64,000 nucleotides of DNA from Anoplopoma fimbria. Lineage: Eukaryota; Chordata; Actinopteri; Perciformes; Anoplopomatidae. The notes under the pieces are model-generated. The model was not told where the DNA came from, did no database searches, and saw nothing but the letters and a program-made list of their open reading frames with translations. The stretch is taken from assembly GCF_027596085.1 (NCBI RefSeq), contig NC_072450.1, forward strand, positions 4,525,236-4,589,235, in the 5' to 3' direction. Position numbers and translations under genes: made by a program. This document shows positions 47,497 to 58,194 of this stretch, piece by piece. Each line of letters begins with the position of its first letter. Within the stretch, counting starts at the first letter, position 1.

Positions 47497-47530
47497 CAGC
47501 AGTTCCCAACCTTTTTTGTTTGTTACACAT
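47497..47530 (+). mobile_element. hAT-like end (CAGCAGTTCCCAACC)
   Basis: CAGCAGTTCCCAACC followed by a T-run and GTTACACATACAGCC matches the consensus start of many vertebrate hAT elements (CAGNGGTTCYCAACC). It adjoins the previous repeat. Only one end is seen. Confidence 0.5.
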
Positions 47531-47727
47531 ACAGCCACAGCCCTGTCATATACATTTGAGTTTTGTACTGTTAAATGATATTGTTACAATAATGTTTTTG
47601 TACAAAAGAAATGGCAATGTTTTGGTCAGATTGGTCTAATTTGCAGTTAAACTATTACCCTAACAGAGTTGCAGAACCTGAACGCTTCATCTGTTCCCTT
47701 TAGCTTACTGTTTGAACCTCTATTGTA

Positions 47728-48056
47728 AAAGCAGAAATATTATGCTCATTTTCAGGTTGATACTTGTATCTTGGGTTTCTACTAGAACATGTTTACATTG
47801 TTTCAATGGTCAATCTTTATCTTTATTTTTCTCAGAATGAAAGTCTGAAACTGTATTTGCCCCTTTTCTTTGAAATGGAATTGCGTTGCTAGGCAACAGC
47901 TTAGGTCCATGTTTATTTCCTGTCCGCTGATGTCGTTCACACACACTGCAACTGGAAATGAACAGAGACAAATGTAGAACATTTACATTTAAAACTGTGA
48001 AACTGTCTTTTTATATTTTATAGTTGTGTGACTTTTTATAAAAGGGGACCTTTTGA
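47728..48056 (+). mobile_element. Non-autonomous element (ATATTATGCTCATTTTCAGG family)
   Basis: AAATATTATGCTCATTTTCAG, then GTTGATACTTGTATCTTGG, TTTCTACTAGAACATG and TTTATTTTTCTCAGAATG are typical of a widespread percomorph family related to the TTAA-bounded element at 43258. The likely right end is AAAAGGGGACCTTTTG at about 48041-48056. The terminal TTAA is not preserved at the left. Confidence 0.55.
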
Positions 48057-48059
48057 GTT

Positions 48060-48790
48060 GTTCCACGTACACTTAGTGTTACAGCTGACTCAACATGTGG
48101 ATGTGTTTAACTTAAATTATATATTTAAACTTTTCAAATCAGTTGAGCCACTCTACAGTTTTTTACCCCTGTTTAGGAATCGTTGCTACTTTACATCAAT
48201 GTTTTGCTTCTTTCTTTAACTTTATTGGGTTTTAAAGGCTGTATGCATCATTTTAATCCATCATAATTTACCTGTTATTTATTTCATGTACAGATTTTAA
48301 CTGTGGTCATGGTACATTAAGCACAGTTTCATAATTTGTGTGAACAAAAAGCACAGAGACGTTTTTTCCCAAAATGAACACTGTCATTATCTGCTCGTCG
48401 CCTTCAGTCACGTCGTACCACCTCCAAACCGTCCTCCTCTATCTCGTTTTTACCGCATGTGAACTTCAGCAGCGACTTAATGAAACGCCTACAATCGCTT
48501 ACCAACAGCAGATGTAGATGCCTGCCAGTTGTGCCGGCAAGCATAAAAATGACCAGGTTGTTTCCCTTGATAATGGTAGCTTGGAATATATATCCTAGAA
48601 CAATTTCTTTAACATCTGACCCACTGTAATTGTTTTTTTGGGGATATTTGATTATAGCTGTAAGCCTCAATAGAAATGGCGGGGCATGATATGGGTGCTA
48701 AACCGTCTGCAACAACTTTAAAACGACTGTCGAGTAAAAACTAATTGGCAATCTACCAATTGCAGATGTGTATTTATGACATATAGACCC
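48060..48790. other. Non-coding stretch, no gene recognised
   Basis: AT-rich sequence with no exon or recognised repeat. An 88-codon minus frame at 48670-48404 has no family resemblance. Confidence 0.4.
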
Positions 48791-48795
48791 TCTAA

Positions 48796-48830
48796 CAGCT
48801 GACGCCATGATTACGTCATGGTGTTAGCTG
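48796..48830. repeat. Imperfect inverted repeat, 15-bp arms
   Basis: CAGCTGACGCCATGA (48796-48810) pairs with TCATGGTGTTAGCTG (48816-48830) at 13 of 15 positions around a TTACG spacer. It lies about 320 bp before the repeat C-like segment at 49147. Confidence 0.7.
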
Positions 48831-49146
48831 GAGGAAAGACTAGCGGCTAACAAGATTCATCTAGAGTAGAGGGCTTAAATTACACCTCGGAATTATCATC
48901 TTGCTGGGTTGTTGGGGGCCAGAATCGATATTGCATACATTTGAGATGATAAACTGTTATTCGAAGCGTTTCATAGATGGAGAGAAAGTGTTTGCTGATA
49001 GTTTAGCTTAGCTTTCCGCAAACATCCTCAGCTGACACGTCTGCTGCATCGCAGAAGGCCAATTCATTCGAGACATGAAGTGAAATGTTACTATAAGATT
49101 CAACCATTAGGGAGATGAAGATATGGCTTATTTTCTGTAACCCGTG

Positions 49147-49205
49147 TAGCATGAAAGCATGGTGAAGTTAGCAAGCTAACTAGTGCACTACTGGCTGCTT
49201 AGCTA
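49147..49205 (+). repeat. Repeat C, fragment (copy 3)
   Basis: TGTAGCATGAAAGCATGGTG, then AAGTTAGCAAGCTAACTAG, matches the start of the palindromic core seen at 33198 and 39011. The match ends after about 55 bp. Confidence 0.55.
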
Positions 49206-49209
49206 CAGG

Positions 49210-50225
49210 GACAAAAAATACGTCATCATGTTCACGAACAAAAAGTCTATAAAACACATTTCTCAACTTATGTGGAATACCACTTCACATGATTTTTGAG
49301 AGTGAAATTCAAAGAAATATCAAACATTTAACACATTTTACTTTATTTCTAATGTAGGCACAATATTTTCTAATATTTATCATGAAAAAAGACCCAATAA
49401 TTCCCAATAACTTCCCATTATATAGTATTTTATATAAATTACACTTGTAGGGAATCAATAAACAAAACAACTTATAATTTCTGTTTAATATGTCAATTTT
49501 TTTTTAGGTTTAAGAGCTATCAATATTTAAATTGTAACATTTTATTTAATATTTAAAAAGCAGATATTACAGAAAGATCTGAAAAAGCCACACTAAGTTT
49601 TTTGTAGCAGAAATGTGCTCCCCCCACAGCAGGAACTACTTTATTGGACGATGAGCTCCTGGAAGTCGATGGTTTTTGTGTCTCCTCTTCAGATGATTTG
49701 TTGGATTAATTAGACCTGTGACTTCCTCCCGGTTCAAGAGTACATTCTTCATTCCCTCTTTCCAGGTCAGCACTTCCTACCCGGTCTGCTAATTTAAATT
49801 GTGCTACATTTAAAAATGGATTAAAACTTTGAACCTTTTGTCAGAAGTTTGGCCAAAACATCAGTAACAAGCAATTAGTTTGAAAAGTGCCTCCGAACAG
49901 CATGTTTATCAACCGAGCTGTCTGATCAGTTTGATTTATCAAGCGTCGCTAACAGCCTGAAACCAACTGCAGGGGAGAGACAAATCTGTCTTATTATTGT
50001 TTTCAGTAAGAAATATGCGATTGAAACAGCAAGATTAATTATTTTAGAGTATTTATTTTCATATTAAAACACTGAACTGAAAACATACATAATGACATAA
50101 TGGTTTATTTTCTAAATGTGGAGATATTTAAAGATATTTCGTTTAAATAAAGTGCTCCTTTATGTGTATTTTCACTGAGAAGCGAAGCCACACTAAACAC
50201 TGATATTTAGAGGGTGATTTTTGTG
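49210..50225. other. Non-coding stretch, no gene recognised
   Basis: Very AT-rich to about 49560, then unique sequence. No exon is supported. Confidence 0.4.
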
Positions 50226-50229
50226 TGGT

Positions 50230-50710
50230 GTCGGGGTTATATTTGGACTGTCATCGTGCCACCTACTGAGGCCCTGCTGACACCCACTACTACTACCACT
50301 ATCATTATTAGTCACATTACTATTATTATTTCCTGTACTATTACGCTTATTGACTTGCTTCTACCCTGGAGTCTTTGTGCTTTCTCGCTTCGCAGGCTTC
50401 TATAAATCGTGGCTGTACCTGGACCGTGGTCGTGCATCCTGCTACGGCCCTGCTGACACCGACTGCTACCACCATTATTATTATAACTAGTCACATTACT
50501 ATTACTATTACCTGTACCATTAAGCATTTTAGCTTTACTTCCACCCTGAAGCCCTTTTGCTTTCTCGTTCTGCAGGTTTCCATGAATCGTTGTGGTACCT
50601 GGACCGTAGTCGTGCCTCCTGCTGTGAGCCGACTGACACCCACTGCTACTTCCATTATTATTATTAGTCACATTACTATCCCTATTTTCATAATTATAAT
50701 TCTACTATAA
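50230..50710 (+). repeat. Tandem array, unit about 180 bp, 2.6 copies
   Basis: The landmarks CTGACACC after a GTCGTGC(C/A)(T/A)CCTGCT-type block recur at about 50278, 50454 and 50634, giving periods of 176 and 180 bp. Each unit has the same order: GGACCGTGGTCGTGC, CTGCTGACACC, an ACTACT/ATT trinucleotide stretch, GTCACATTACTATTA, then CTTTCTCG and TGCAGG. The array leads straight into the LINE-like 3' end at 50841-51048, so both may belong to one insertion. The frames through it have no stop in some phases, which gives a spurious repetitive protein. Confidence 0.85.
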
Positions 50711-50840
50711 TAATTGCTGCTGTTATTATAAGTAGTCTTATTATATGAATCATTTATGTCATATACATTGAATGTGTTGTATCTAAGAACTGTTATGCTG
50801 CTCATTCTGTACACATGACATCTATTGCATTCTGTCCATC

Positions 50841-51048
50841 CTGGGAGAAGGATCCCTCCTCTGTCGTTCTCCCATAGGTTTCTTCCTTTTTTCTCCCTGT
50901 TAAAGGGGTTTTTTAGGGGAGTTTTTCCTGTGCCGATGTGAGGGAAGGACAGAGGATGTCGCATGTGCACAGATTGTAAAGCCCTCTGAGGCAAATTTGT
51001 AATTTGTGATTCTGGGCTATACAAAATAAACTGAATTGAATTGAATTG
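50841..51048 (+). mobile_element. Non-LTR retrotransposon 3' end
   Basis: TCTCCCATAGGTTTCTTCC, the TTAAAGGGGTTTTTTAGGGG block, GTGCCGATGTGAGGGAAGG, TGTAAAGCCCTCTGAGGC, TTGTGATTCTGGGCTATAC and a GAATT pentanucleotide tail to 51047 form a 3' end very common in teleosts. The GGGCTATACAAA(A)TAAA word plus a short tandem tail is typical of LINE-mobilised sequences. The clade (L2, CR1/Rex or other) cannot be set without the reverse transcriptase, which is absent. Confidence 0.65.
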
Positions 51049-51049
51049 G

Positions 51050-53920
51050 TGTTACAGGACAAAGGAAGCATTTAACAGCAATAAAGGAGGAGCAGAGTTT
51101 AATGGAGCGGTCATGTACCAAACAACTCTAAAGACTTGTTTTTAGTGCACCACCTCTCAGCTTTCTTTGAGCGTCATTTGCACTCTGCAAACATTCTCCG
51201 TTCCCCTTTTTACTCCCAATTTAGTGCAATATTCCAAATTTTTTGTCAATGCCAACCCCTGTGTTGGCCTAGGGAGGACAGACTACCATGTTCCTCCTAG
51301 CGTACACATGGTGCCGCCGGCCTCCTGCCGCCAAGAAAAAGCCCAAAAAGCAACGCAGACACAATCCCCAACCATCGTCCCACCCAAGAACACTGCCAAA
51401 TGTGTTGGAGTGATTAAAGTAGTGTATACAGCCATGTACAGCTAACTGTGGCAGTGGAAATCATGTTCACAGTGATACAGAAAGAAAAAAAACAATCTGC
51501 ATGCACAGCTTTAGAAATTTGAAGCAAAGTACGTGTGAATACTTCTTTCTTTTTTGAATAGTTTCTTTTTCCATTAACTCAGAGAGTTTAATGCATCTAG
51601 CCTTCTGCAGATGGTGCAGATCAGAGTGTCATAAAAAGTTATGCTTTTATAACTCTGGCTGAACCATTGAGCAACATTGCTGAGCTTTGCTTAAGCCACG
51701 ACTTGATGCTTTTGCCCTTGTTTTGTAACCAACCATCCCAGTGGACTTGGCATGAGCAGAGGTGTGGCTTTATGAGGCCAGACTTCCCATTACGGCCCAC
51801 TCAACATCTGCTCTTGCGGAGACATTTTCTGAGAGGCGTGCAGCGGCTCAACTTAACAAACAAACAGAAGGACACCTCTGCCAAAGAAAACAGACAAGGG
51901 GGCCCCGAGCAGCTATGGACTCTCTCTGGACATTAAAGCCCACTACACATTTCCTACTGACTCTGGACAGACTCCAGATAATAACAAGCCATTAGCAAAA
52001 AAAAAAAAAAAGAATCACTGATTTGACGGACGTTTTTTTTCAGACATAAATTGCTGTAATGATCCAGTTCAATTGTAGTTCAAAAAGCAGTAGATAATTG
52101 TGTTAGAATGAAATGAACCACATGTGAGTCAAAACGACGGTTGGCGTTTTTCTCTGGTCCACTTTTTACCCAGCCGTCGAATCACAGTGGAGGAAGGGCG
52201 GGACTAATAGCCTACAACAAAAGACGTGATCAAATGTGCTTGACCATGAGTATGTTGTGGTCATACTATGTCTGTAATGCTACTGATTTCTTGTTTTACT
52301 GTCTGACCTAATGGTGTCCTCATGTCTGGAGCAATGGACCAAACAAGTCATTTGGGATAATTAAGCAGAATCCAAAACCCCCGTAACAGATAACGAATGA
52401 ATGAATCCTAACCAAACGATGGTATTTTTTTCTAAACCACAATATCTAATAATAGACTAGCAGGTCCGTCCTCTCTCTCTCTCTCTACATTCTTCATCAG
52501 GAGCTCAAGTACTCTACCTTGTGCTGACATTTTTACTTCTGCTTGGATTCCGAGTCATAGCAACCAGACGCCACCATAGCGACTGATCTCAAAAAGCTAC
52601 GCCTTCAAAGTCAATATCAACTGGGGAGAATAGCTTAAGTGGACACGGATCCTTGGCACGGAAAAGCACAATGTGTTGACTCTTACACAATGACGAAAGC
52701 AGAAGACAAACAAACTTTGGTCACCTTGTCATGCTTTGACTCTGACCTTGTGGCTGGACCACAAAACAGTTTCCTGTCAAACCGTTGAATTGATTTGTCC
52801 GTCACGTCTCCCGTCTCCTCTACATCATGTCATCATTAGAAATCTTTATTTTCTATCTTTCAAAAGATTTTTTTAATGATCAATGTTTAAACTTAATGTC
52901 TTCACTATAATAAGTAAGATAATAGTAAGCTTCTCTTTCTGCAAATGTAAAATGTAAAAATGTGAAACCTGGAAATATAATTGAGGGACTTGATCCGACA
53001 TCTTGAGAGGAAACATGGCAGCCCCCCTCTCCTTTTTTATAGCAAATCCTTTACACAAGTCTTTCCCACAACTGCTGGCTCATCCCCAGATGGCCGGCTT
53101 CTTCAGGCCTCCTCTCCAACTGGCTACTTTTGTGCTTCTAATTTATTTTTTTCCTAAATGGTCACGCATCGGACAGATTTATCCATCCCCATCACCGGGT
53201 TGGCACAGAAAAAAAGGAGATATTTCCTGTTTCCTAACCCACCCTCCCAGTTTGAAAACATATATTACCTTCATGTTAAAACAGTATGTGTAAAGCCCTA
53301 ACTTTGCATATTTCAGTTATTACAAATCTGTGAAGCTGCCCAGCATGAACACGAGTGCAGTGACTCACACATTGGCCTCGTTCACCTGCTTGGTTTGACT
53401 CAGCTCACCCGACACTGCACTTGGTTATTTTGCGAGGATAAATAATGAAGCAATAATCCGCAGCAGTCCACAGTGCAGTGATATTAAATCTGTGATAGAG
53501 TAACAAGCACACGGTGAGTTGTTTAGTTGTTGAATATTGTGTTACAGTCGCACTTTCAGGCTGTTCTCATACACGGTTCGTGCCTATGAAAGGTAATGCA
53601 CTGTATCTCTATGTCCCACAAAATCAATTAGTATTTATTCTGCTTGACAACAATCAAAGTTAAAAGAGCGACAAACGCCTCAGAGGGAAGAGTCAGGGTG
53701 GATGGGTGGGTAAAACATAATGCAAAAAATATCAAAATAGCTTATTATCGCAAAATGTTTTTAAACAAAAGTGTATTCACAACTACTATTTATACATAGA
53801 AAATGTTCTTCAAATTGCCTCGAATCCCAGAGTGTCAAACAAACTCCTCTTCTGCTCTTGGCCGGGTCACATGATCCGGCTAACATCACAACATGGCATG
53901 ATGGGTGTAGCAGTGTAGTG
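51050..53920. other. Non-coding stretch, no gene recognised
   Basis: A plus-strand frame at 51273-51445 follows a weak GGCCTAG acceptor-like site and is mentioned only as a finding. A 15-base A-run lies at 51997-52011 and a CT run at about 52474-52486. Nothing else is recognised. Confidence 0.4.
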
Positions 53921-53924
53921 CCCA

Positions 53925-54172
53925 GGATTTACGAAGATGTAGCTTGTCACGTAACTTCCGTAGTCATTTTAACCAAAATTACGATTTATTAGTCACGTAA
54001 CTTCCGTACATAAGTAACGCCACATCCGTAGTTATTTTAACCCAAACAAATATATTTTATTAATCGTACCAAGAAGTGTTGTTGCCTTAACTTAACAAAG
54101 TTGTTTTCTGTGAAGGCAGAAGTTTATTTTGAAAAGCCTTTATCAATGTAACTACAAGAAATTGACAGGTTA
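53925..54172 (-). repeat. Dispersed repeat B, copy 3
   Basis: Read on the minus strand from 54172, CTGTCAATTTCTTGTAG, ACATTGATAAAGGC, AAAATAAACTTCTGCCTTC, ACAACTTTGTTAAGTTAAGG and CAACAACACTTCTTGG align in order with the plus-strand copy at 55771-56088. Toward 53925 it continues with twofold TCACGTAACTTCCGTA words, seen on the plus strand. Confidence 0.65.
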
Positions 54173-54174
54173 GA

Positions 54175-55340
54175 ATAATCGGCCACTGCAATAGTCAAGA
54201 TTCCTCAATAAAAAATAGAAACATTTACGATTCAAAAATGAATTTACAAATGTAAAGAGCTGTGCAGTTTTTGAGGATAGAATGTCAAAATATTGGCAGA
54301 GAAATGTGCAAAAGTTCCCTGTATTAAGTTTAAAGAACAGGTGCATTGTGCAGATATATTAATCTGTTAACAACAGTTAAACCAAGATTGACTCATTTGA
54401 AGATTTATTTTGACATCCTCAAAAGGTTAAAGTAACCAGTATTTAAAAAAGAAGCTGAACTATGAGAAAAGTCACAGAAACTAAAAATATTTTGGTGTTA
54501 CGTATAGTTTTTTAGGGACGCTCTGATTTAATTTATTTTGTGTACTGCATGAATTAGATTTTGTTATTAGGCTGATGCATTGTAATAATAAGACTTTGAA
54601 AACAGATAAGAAATTGGCACAAGCTTAAAAGGATTTTTTTGGCATAGTAAGGCCTCCTCTCATAGGAGCAGCTTTTTAATTGAAAAGTGAAGGGGACCTG
54701 GTTTTGTACTCTTTATTGTCTGATTTCCGGCCAATACTCTTTGGAACCCCAGGATTGTAATTAAATGATAATAAAATGCTGCGCTTGTATTTAAATCTGT
54801 TCACGCCTAGTTTCACACGTTTATTAGTAGCATTCTGTTCCTGCTCAAATCAAGAGAATCACCATAACTAATACATAAACTGGAAAAATAAGCCCAGCCG
54901 TTTCTTAGAGAGAGTGTGAATAAAGTATCTGCTTTGGCTGACAGCTATTCAGTAAAGTGTTGTGTCAATAAATTAGCAAGGTGACATTTTTTTTTGCTAA
55001 AAAAGTTCAGATAAGGACACTCCATTGTGTCGGCTGGGAACAGGTCCTTCATTGTGAGAGCAGAGGACAGTCAATCATGATGCAGGTTTTTTTTTTCATC
55101 ACACTCTCTCAATGTCAAACATTTTGTCTAGTCGTGCCTCCTTCACATAATCCTTTCGTGGTTTAGAATAAAGTGTTTTCTGACTTTCCGTACACAGAGC
55201 ACATACTGTATGTTTGCTCTTAATGTGCGTCGTGCTGCTTTCATGAAACCGAGGGAGATTCGGCTCCTCGCAAACACCTCCGTCTCTTTGAACTGTTCTC
55301 TGGTGGAGCTCCTTCTGCTCTCATTTTCAAAAAGGCTTGA
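54175..55340. other. Non-coding stretch, possible conserved pieces
   Basis: The part about 54650-54860 has no simple repeats and is rich in TTAATTG, TAATTAAATGATAATAAA and similar words, which makes it look like a conserved enhancer-type element. No exon is supported. Confidence 0.35.
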
Positions 55341-55347
55341 TTAGAAT

Positions 55348-55460
55348 TAAGGATCCACAGTCTCGATACCGATAGCGATACCTTTGGGCTTTGGGTATCA
55401 GCTGATACTGAGAACTGATCAGATAGCAGCGTTTAATTAATAAGATGAATGCCTCGCGGT
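55348..55460 (+). mobile_element. hAT-like element end
   Basis: AAGGATCCACAGTCTCGATACC, GATAGCGATACC and TTTGGGCTTTGGGTATCAGC, then TGATACTGAGAACTGATC, follow the order of a common fish family whose end reads GGGATGCACCGATCC with CCGATACCGATACC and TTTGGGTATCGGCCGATACC. Many CpG sites appear mutated, so the copy is old. Confidence 0.6.
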
Positions 55461-55770
55461 GTGGAGGTGACTGGGATCATTATTTTAAGTGTAACGCAAC
55501 ATCAGGCTTGACTTAAACATTTCTTTCCTGACTTTGTAAAAGAAAATATAACAAATTAATACATAAAAATGAAGTGAATTGTTATTTATTATTAAAATAA
55601 AATCGTACACCAGCAACTTAATTAACAGGAATAACAATTCAAGTGTGAATCTTTTTAATACAGCATCAACTATGTCAAAACTTAAACTTCCAACTTAAAG
55701 TTCCAGTATATAATGTATGTAGTATATTAACATACAACATGTATAATTAACATACAACATGTTTTCCTAC

Positions 55771-56088
55771 AAAAGCCAGCAACTCGTGTCAATTTACTCT
55801 CGTTACATGCATGCGGTCTTTTTAAAATGAACTTCCGTCTTCACAGGAAACAACTCAACTGGGTTTAGGCAACAAAACTACTTGGTTAGGTTTAGGAAAA
55901 CATTGTGAAATACATAGTTTGGTTTAGGTGAAGATCATCAAATACTTTGTTAGGTTCAGGAAAAACATCGTGAAATACTTATTTAGGTTTGGGCAACAAA
56001 CTACTAGGTCAGGTTTAGGAAAATATCGTCATTTGGGCTAAAATAACCACTAAAGTGCTGTAGCTACATTACGCAAGTTACGTAACAA
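55771..56088 (+). repeat. Dispersed repeat B (GGTTAGGTTTAGG family), copy 2
   Basis: The leader AAAGCCAGCAACTCGTGTCA, TTTACTCTCGTTACATGC and ATGAACTTCCGTCTTCACAG is followed by four to five units of about 35-40 bp. Each unit has a (T/G)AGGTTTAGG core and a CTACTTGG, GTGAAATAC or CAACAAA(A)CTAC flank. It ends with TTTGGGCTAAAATAACCAC and ACGTAAC. Confidence 0.65.
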
Positions 56089-56089
56089 A

Positions 56090-57740
56090 TAGATCAACAA
56101 CAACAACAAGTGTCTTGGCTGAAAGATCACTGTTTCTTGGACACTTCTACCTCCAAACCAGCCCGCCTTGTGTGTGCTTTTGCTGTCTTTATACTTCTTC
56201 TTTCTACTTATTATGGCACATTATTTCTTGGTATAGCTACAAATGCTGCATGAGACCAGCCAAGAATAGAAAATTGAATAGATCGGCCCTTGATACGATT
56301 TTAGTATCCTAATTTTAATGTTTGTCTTAATTTTCTCCACACCCTCCCACTGTTTCTTTACTACTTCCACCTCTTTCTCTACTGTACACACATATAATTG
56401 CTGCAACCCACACTGCTATAATTCAATTGAATGGATCCAATCAGTTTTGCAATAACAAACAATACAAAGCATCTCTCTTCGTGCTGTTGTTAGGACAAAC
56501 TCTCTTTTCTGGTACATTTGATGCTCCTGTTCTAATCATTTAGCTATTCAATTATTTTCTATAGAGTACACTGTTTCCGGGCAGAATCACACATATTAGT
56601 GGTTCACACGAAAGAGTGCAGCACATAATCCAGGATTATTGTTTTTAATTTCATCTCGTCGATAACAGCCTCGCTGTTTACCGTTGGCTCCCCTACAGCT
56701 GTATCACATCTGTAATATCACAGAGAACACAGCATTAACTTCTGCTGCTGCTTCAAACTAACAAACGCCTTGACTGATGTCTTTATTAAAACAGTGCGAG
56801 TTGTTTTGCTGCACTCAAACAGACACACCGGCTGCTCTTCTGTTACATTTATGACAAATCTATCGAATTGATAGACCTCTAGAATGTAGCTTAATGCATT
56901 CCTCCGTTCATCCTTTTGGTTAACTACATACATTATGTATATTTGCTTGGTTTCATACCCTGAAAAGCAGAATAAAATAAAACATAATATGATAATTTTC
57001 CTTTGCCGTGAAATCCAAAGGTGAAGAATTACTTGACATCTGGTCAAAGCAGCGGATTCAAACATTTGGACTTCATTATCAAAAGAGAAAAAAAGGTTAA
57101 AAGAGGTGGGAGGAAAAGACTTTCGCTCTGCAAACTGCTGATTGAGAAAAGGTCTTTTTCCATCTCTGCGCTCCAATATTGCTTGATTGGACACTTGAGG
57201 TTAATTGCAGGGATATAAAGGTAAGCGCGATTATGACTTGATTGATAATGGGCTAGCTTCCCGGACCGTCATTAAGCCTCATTCTGGACTCAGAAGTGAG
57301 TCATTCAGTGGAGAGTCTCCGTTAACGACTTATCTCTGTACCTCAAAGTTTACATGAGAGGGAGGACTTCATACCCGTCGCTCTTTCCTGGTTCTTTCCA
57401 GTTTTTTTGTGATTTACTATTGTTATGATTATGAAATTCAAAAAGATTTCTCCTCCAATGAAATTGTATTTGTTGAAGCATAACTAAGTTCACTTACTTT
57501 TAAGCATGTTTTTTTAGCTGATGGTTGGACAGGTTTTTTTCCTACGTCAGCGGTTTACAAGTCACACTATGCCACCGTCTTATTTTACCCAATTCTTTTC
57601 ACATTTACTCCTGGATGGGCACTATCTGGTAACTGCACCAAGACTTCCGTAACAGTATTTTCTAACCAAAAGACCAAGTTTGACCTTACGCAGAGCAACA
57701 CCATTTTGTTGCCCGTGCAGGAGGCGTCATGGTTTTGGGT
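56090..57740. other. Non-coding stretch, possible conserved pieces
   Basis: Contains the longest ATG-to-stop frame of the window (158 codons, 57194-56718, minus). It is AT-rich, has no domain I recognise, and crosses a stretch that looks like non-coding sequence. About 57015-57360 is complex and repeat-free, with TTGATTGATAATGGGC and ATTAAGCCTCATTC words, and may be a conserved element. Confidence 0.35.
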
Positions 57741-57759
57741 TTCACTCCGTCCCGTCCAT

Positions 57760-58191
57760 ACACATGTCCATTCTTGTAAACGCGATATCTTCGGAACATT
57801 TCTTCAGAGTTGGTACAAAACGGCACCTGGACTCAAGGATGGACTCAAGTACACTGTGCTCTCACATCCGCCTGATTCTTGCGAAAGTGATATCTCAAGA
57901 ATTCCTTGAACAAAGTTCTTAAAATTTGGCACAAACATTTACCTGGACTCAAGGATGAACTGACTAGAATTCAGCGGTAAAAAGTCACTGTGACCTCACG
58001 TTCGACCCATTCTCGTGAACTCGATATCTCAGGAACGCTTTGAGCGAATTCCTTCACTGTGACCTCACAAAACAATATATATGCTTGTTATGACAATTTC
58101 ACACAAAAGTCTAGGATAAAATGATAAAGTGATGACAATCATGGACAGACATGGACGAAAACTGCAACATGACGGCAGTAATTCTAGTTTC
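57760..58191. repeat. Dispersed tandem repeat (GATATCTCAGGAACGC family)
   Basis: GATATCT words followed by C(G/A)(A/G)GAA recur at 57784, 57889 and 58023. Each unit also carries TGGACTCAAGGATG(G/A)AC and a TGTG(A/C)(C/T)CTCAC word. The right side has TATGACAATTTCACACAAA, AAATGATAAAGTGATGAC and AACATGACGGCAGTAATTC. This is a well-known repetitive family in fish, here worn and irregular in period (about 105 and 134 bp). Confidence 0.65.
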
Positions 58192-58194
58192 CAA

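Noticed and set aside
50214..50710. Repetitive open frames with CTWTVVVHPATALLTP-like sequence
   Set aside because: They follow the 180-bp tandem units of a dispersed repeat and shift phase between units.
55860..56030. TTAGGTTTAGG words as an interstitial telomere
   Set aside because: The unit is about 35-40 bp, not the TTAGGG hexamer, and belongs to dispersed repeat B.
56718..57194. Longest frame of the window, 158 codons, minus strand
   Set aside because: AT-rich, low similarity to any family I know, and no splice or promoter context; a frame of this length can occur by chance in 64 kb.
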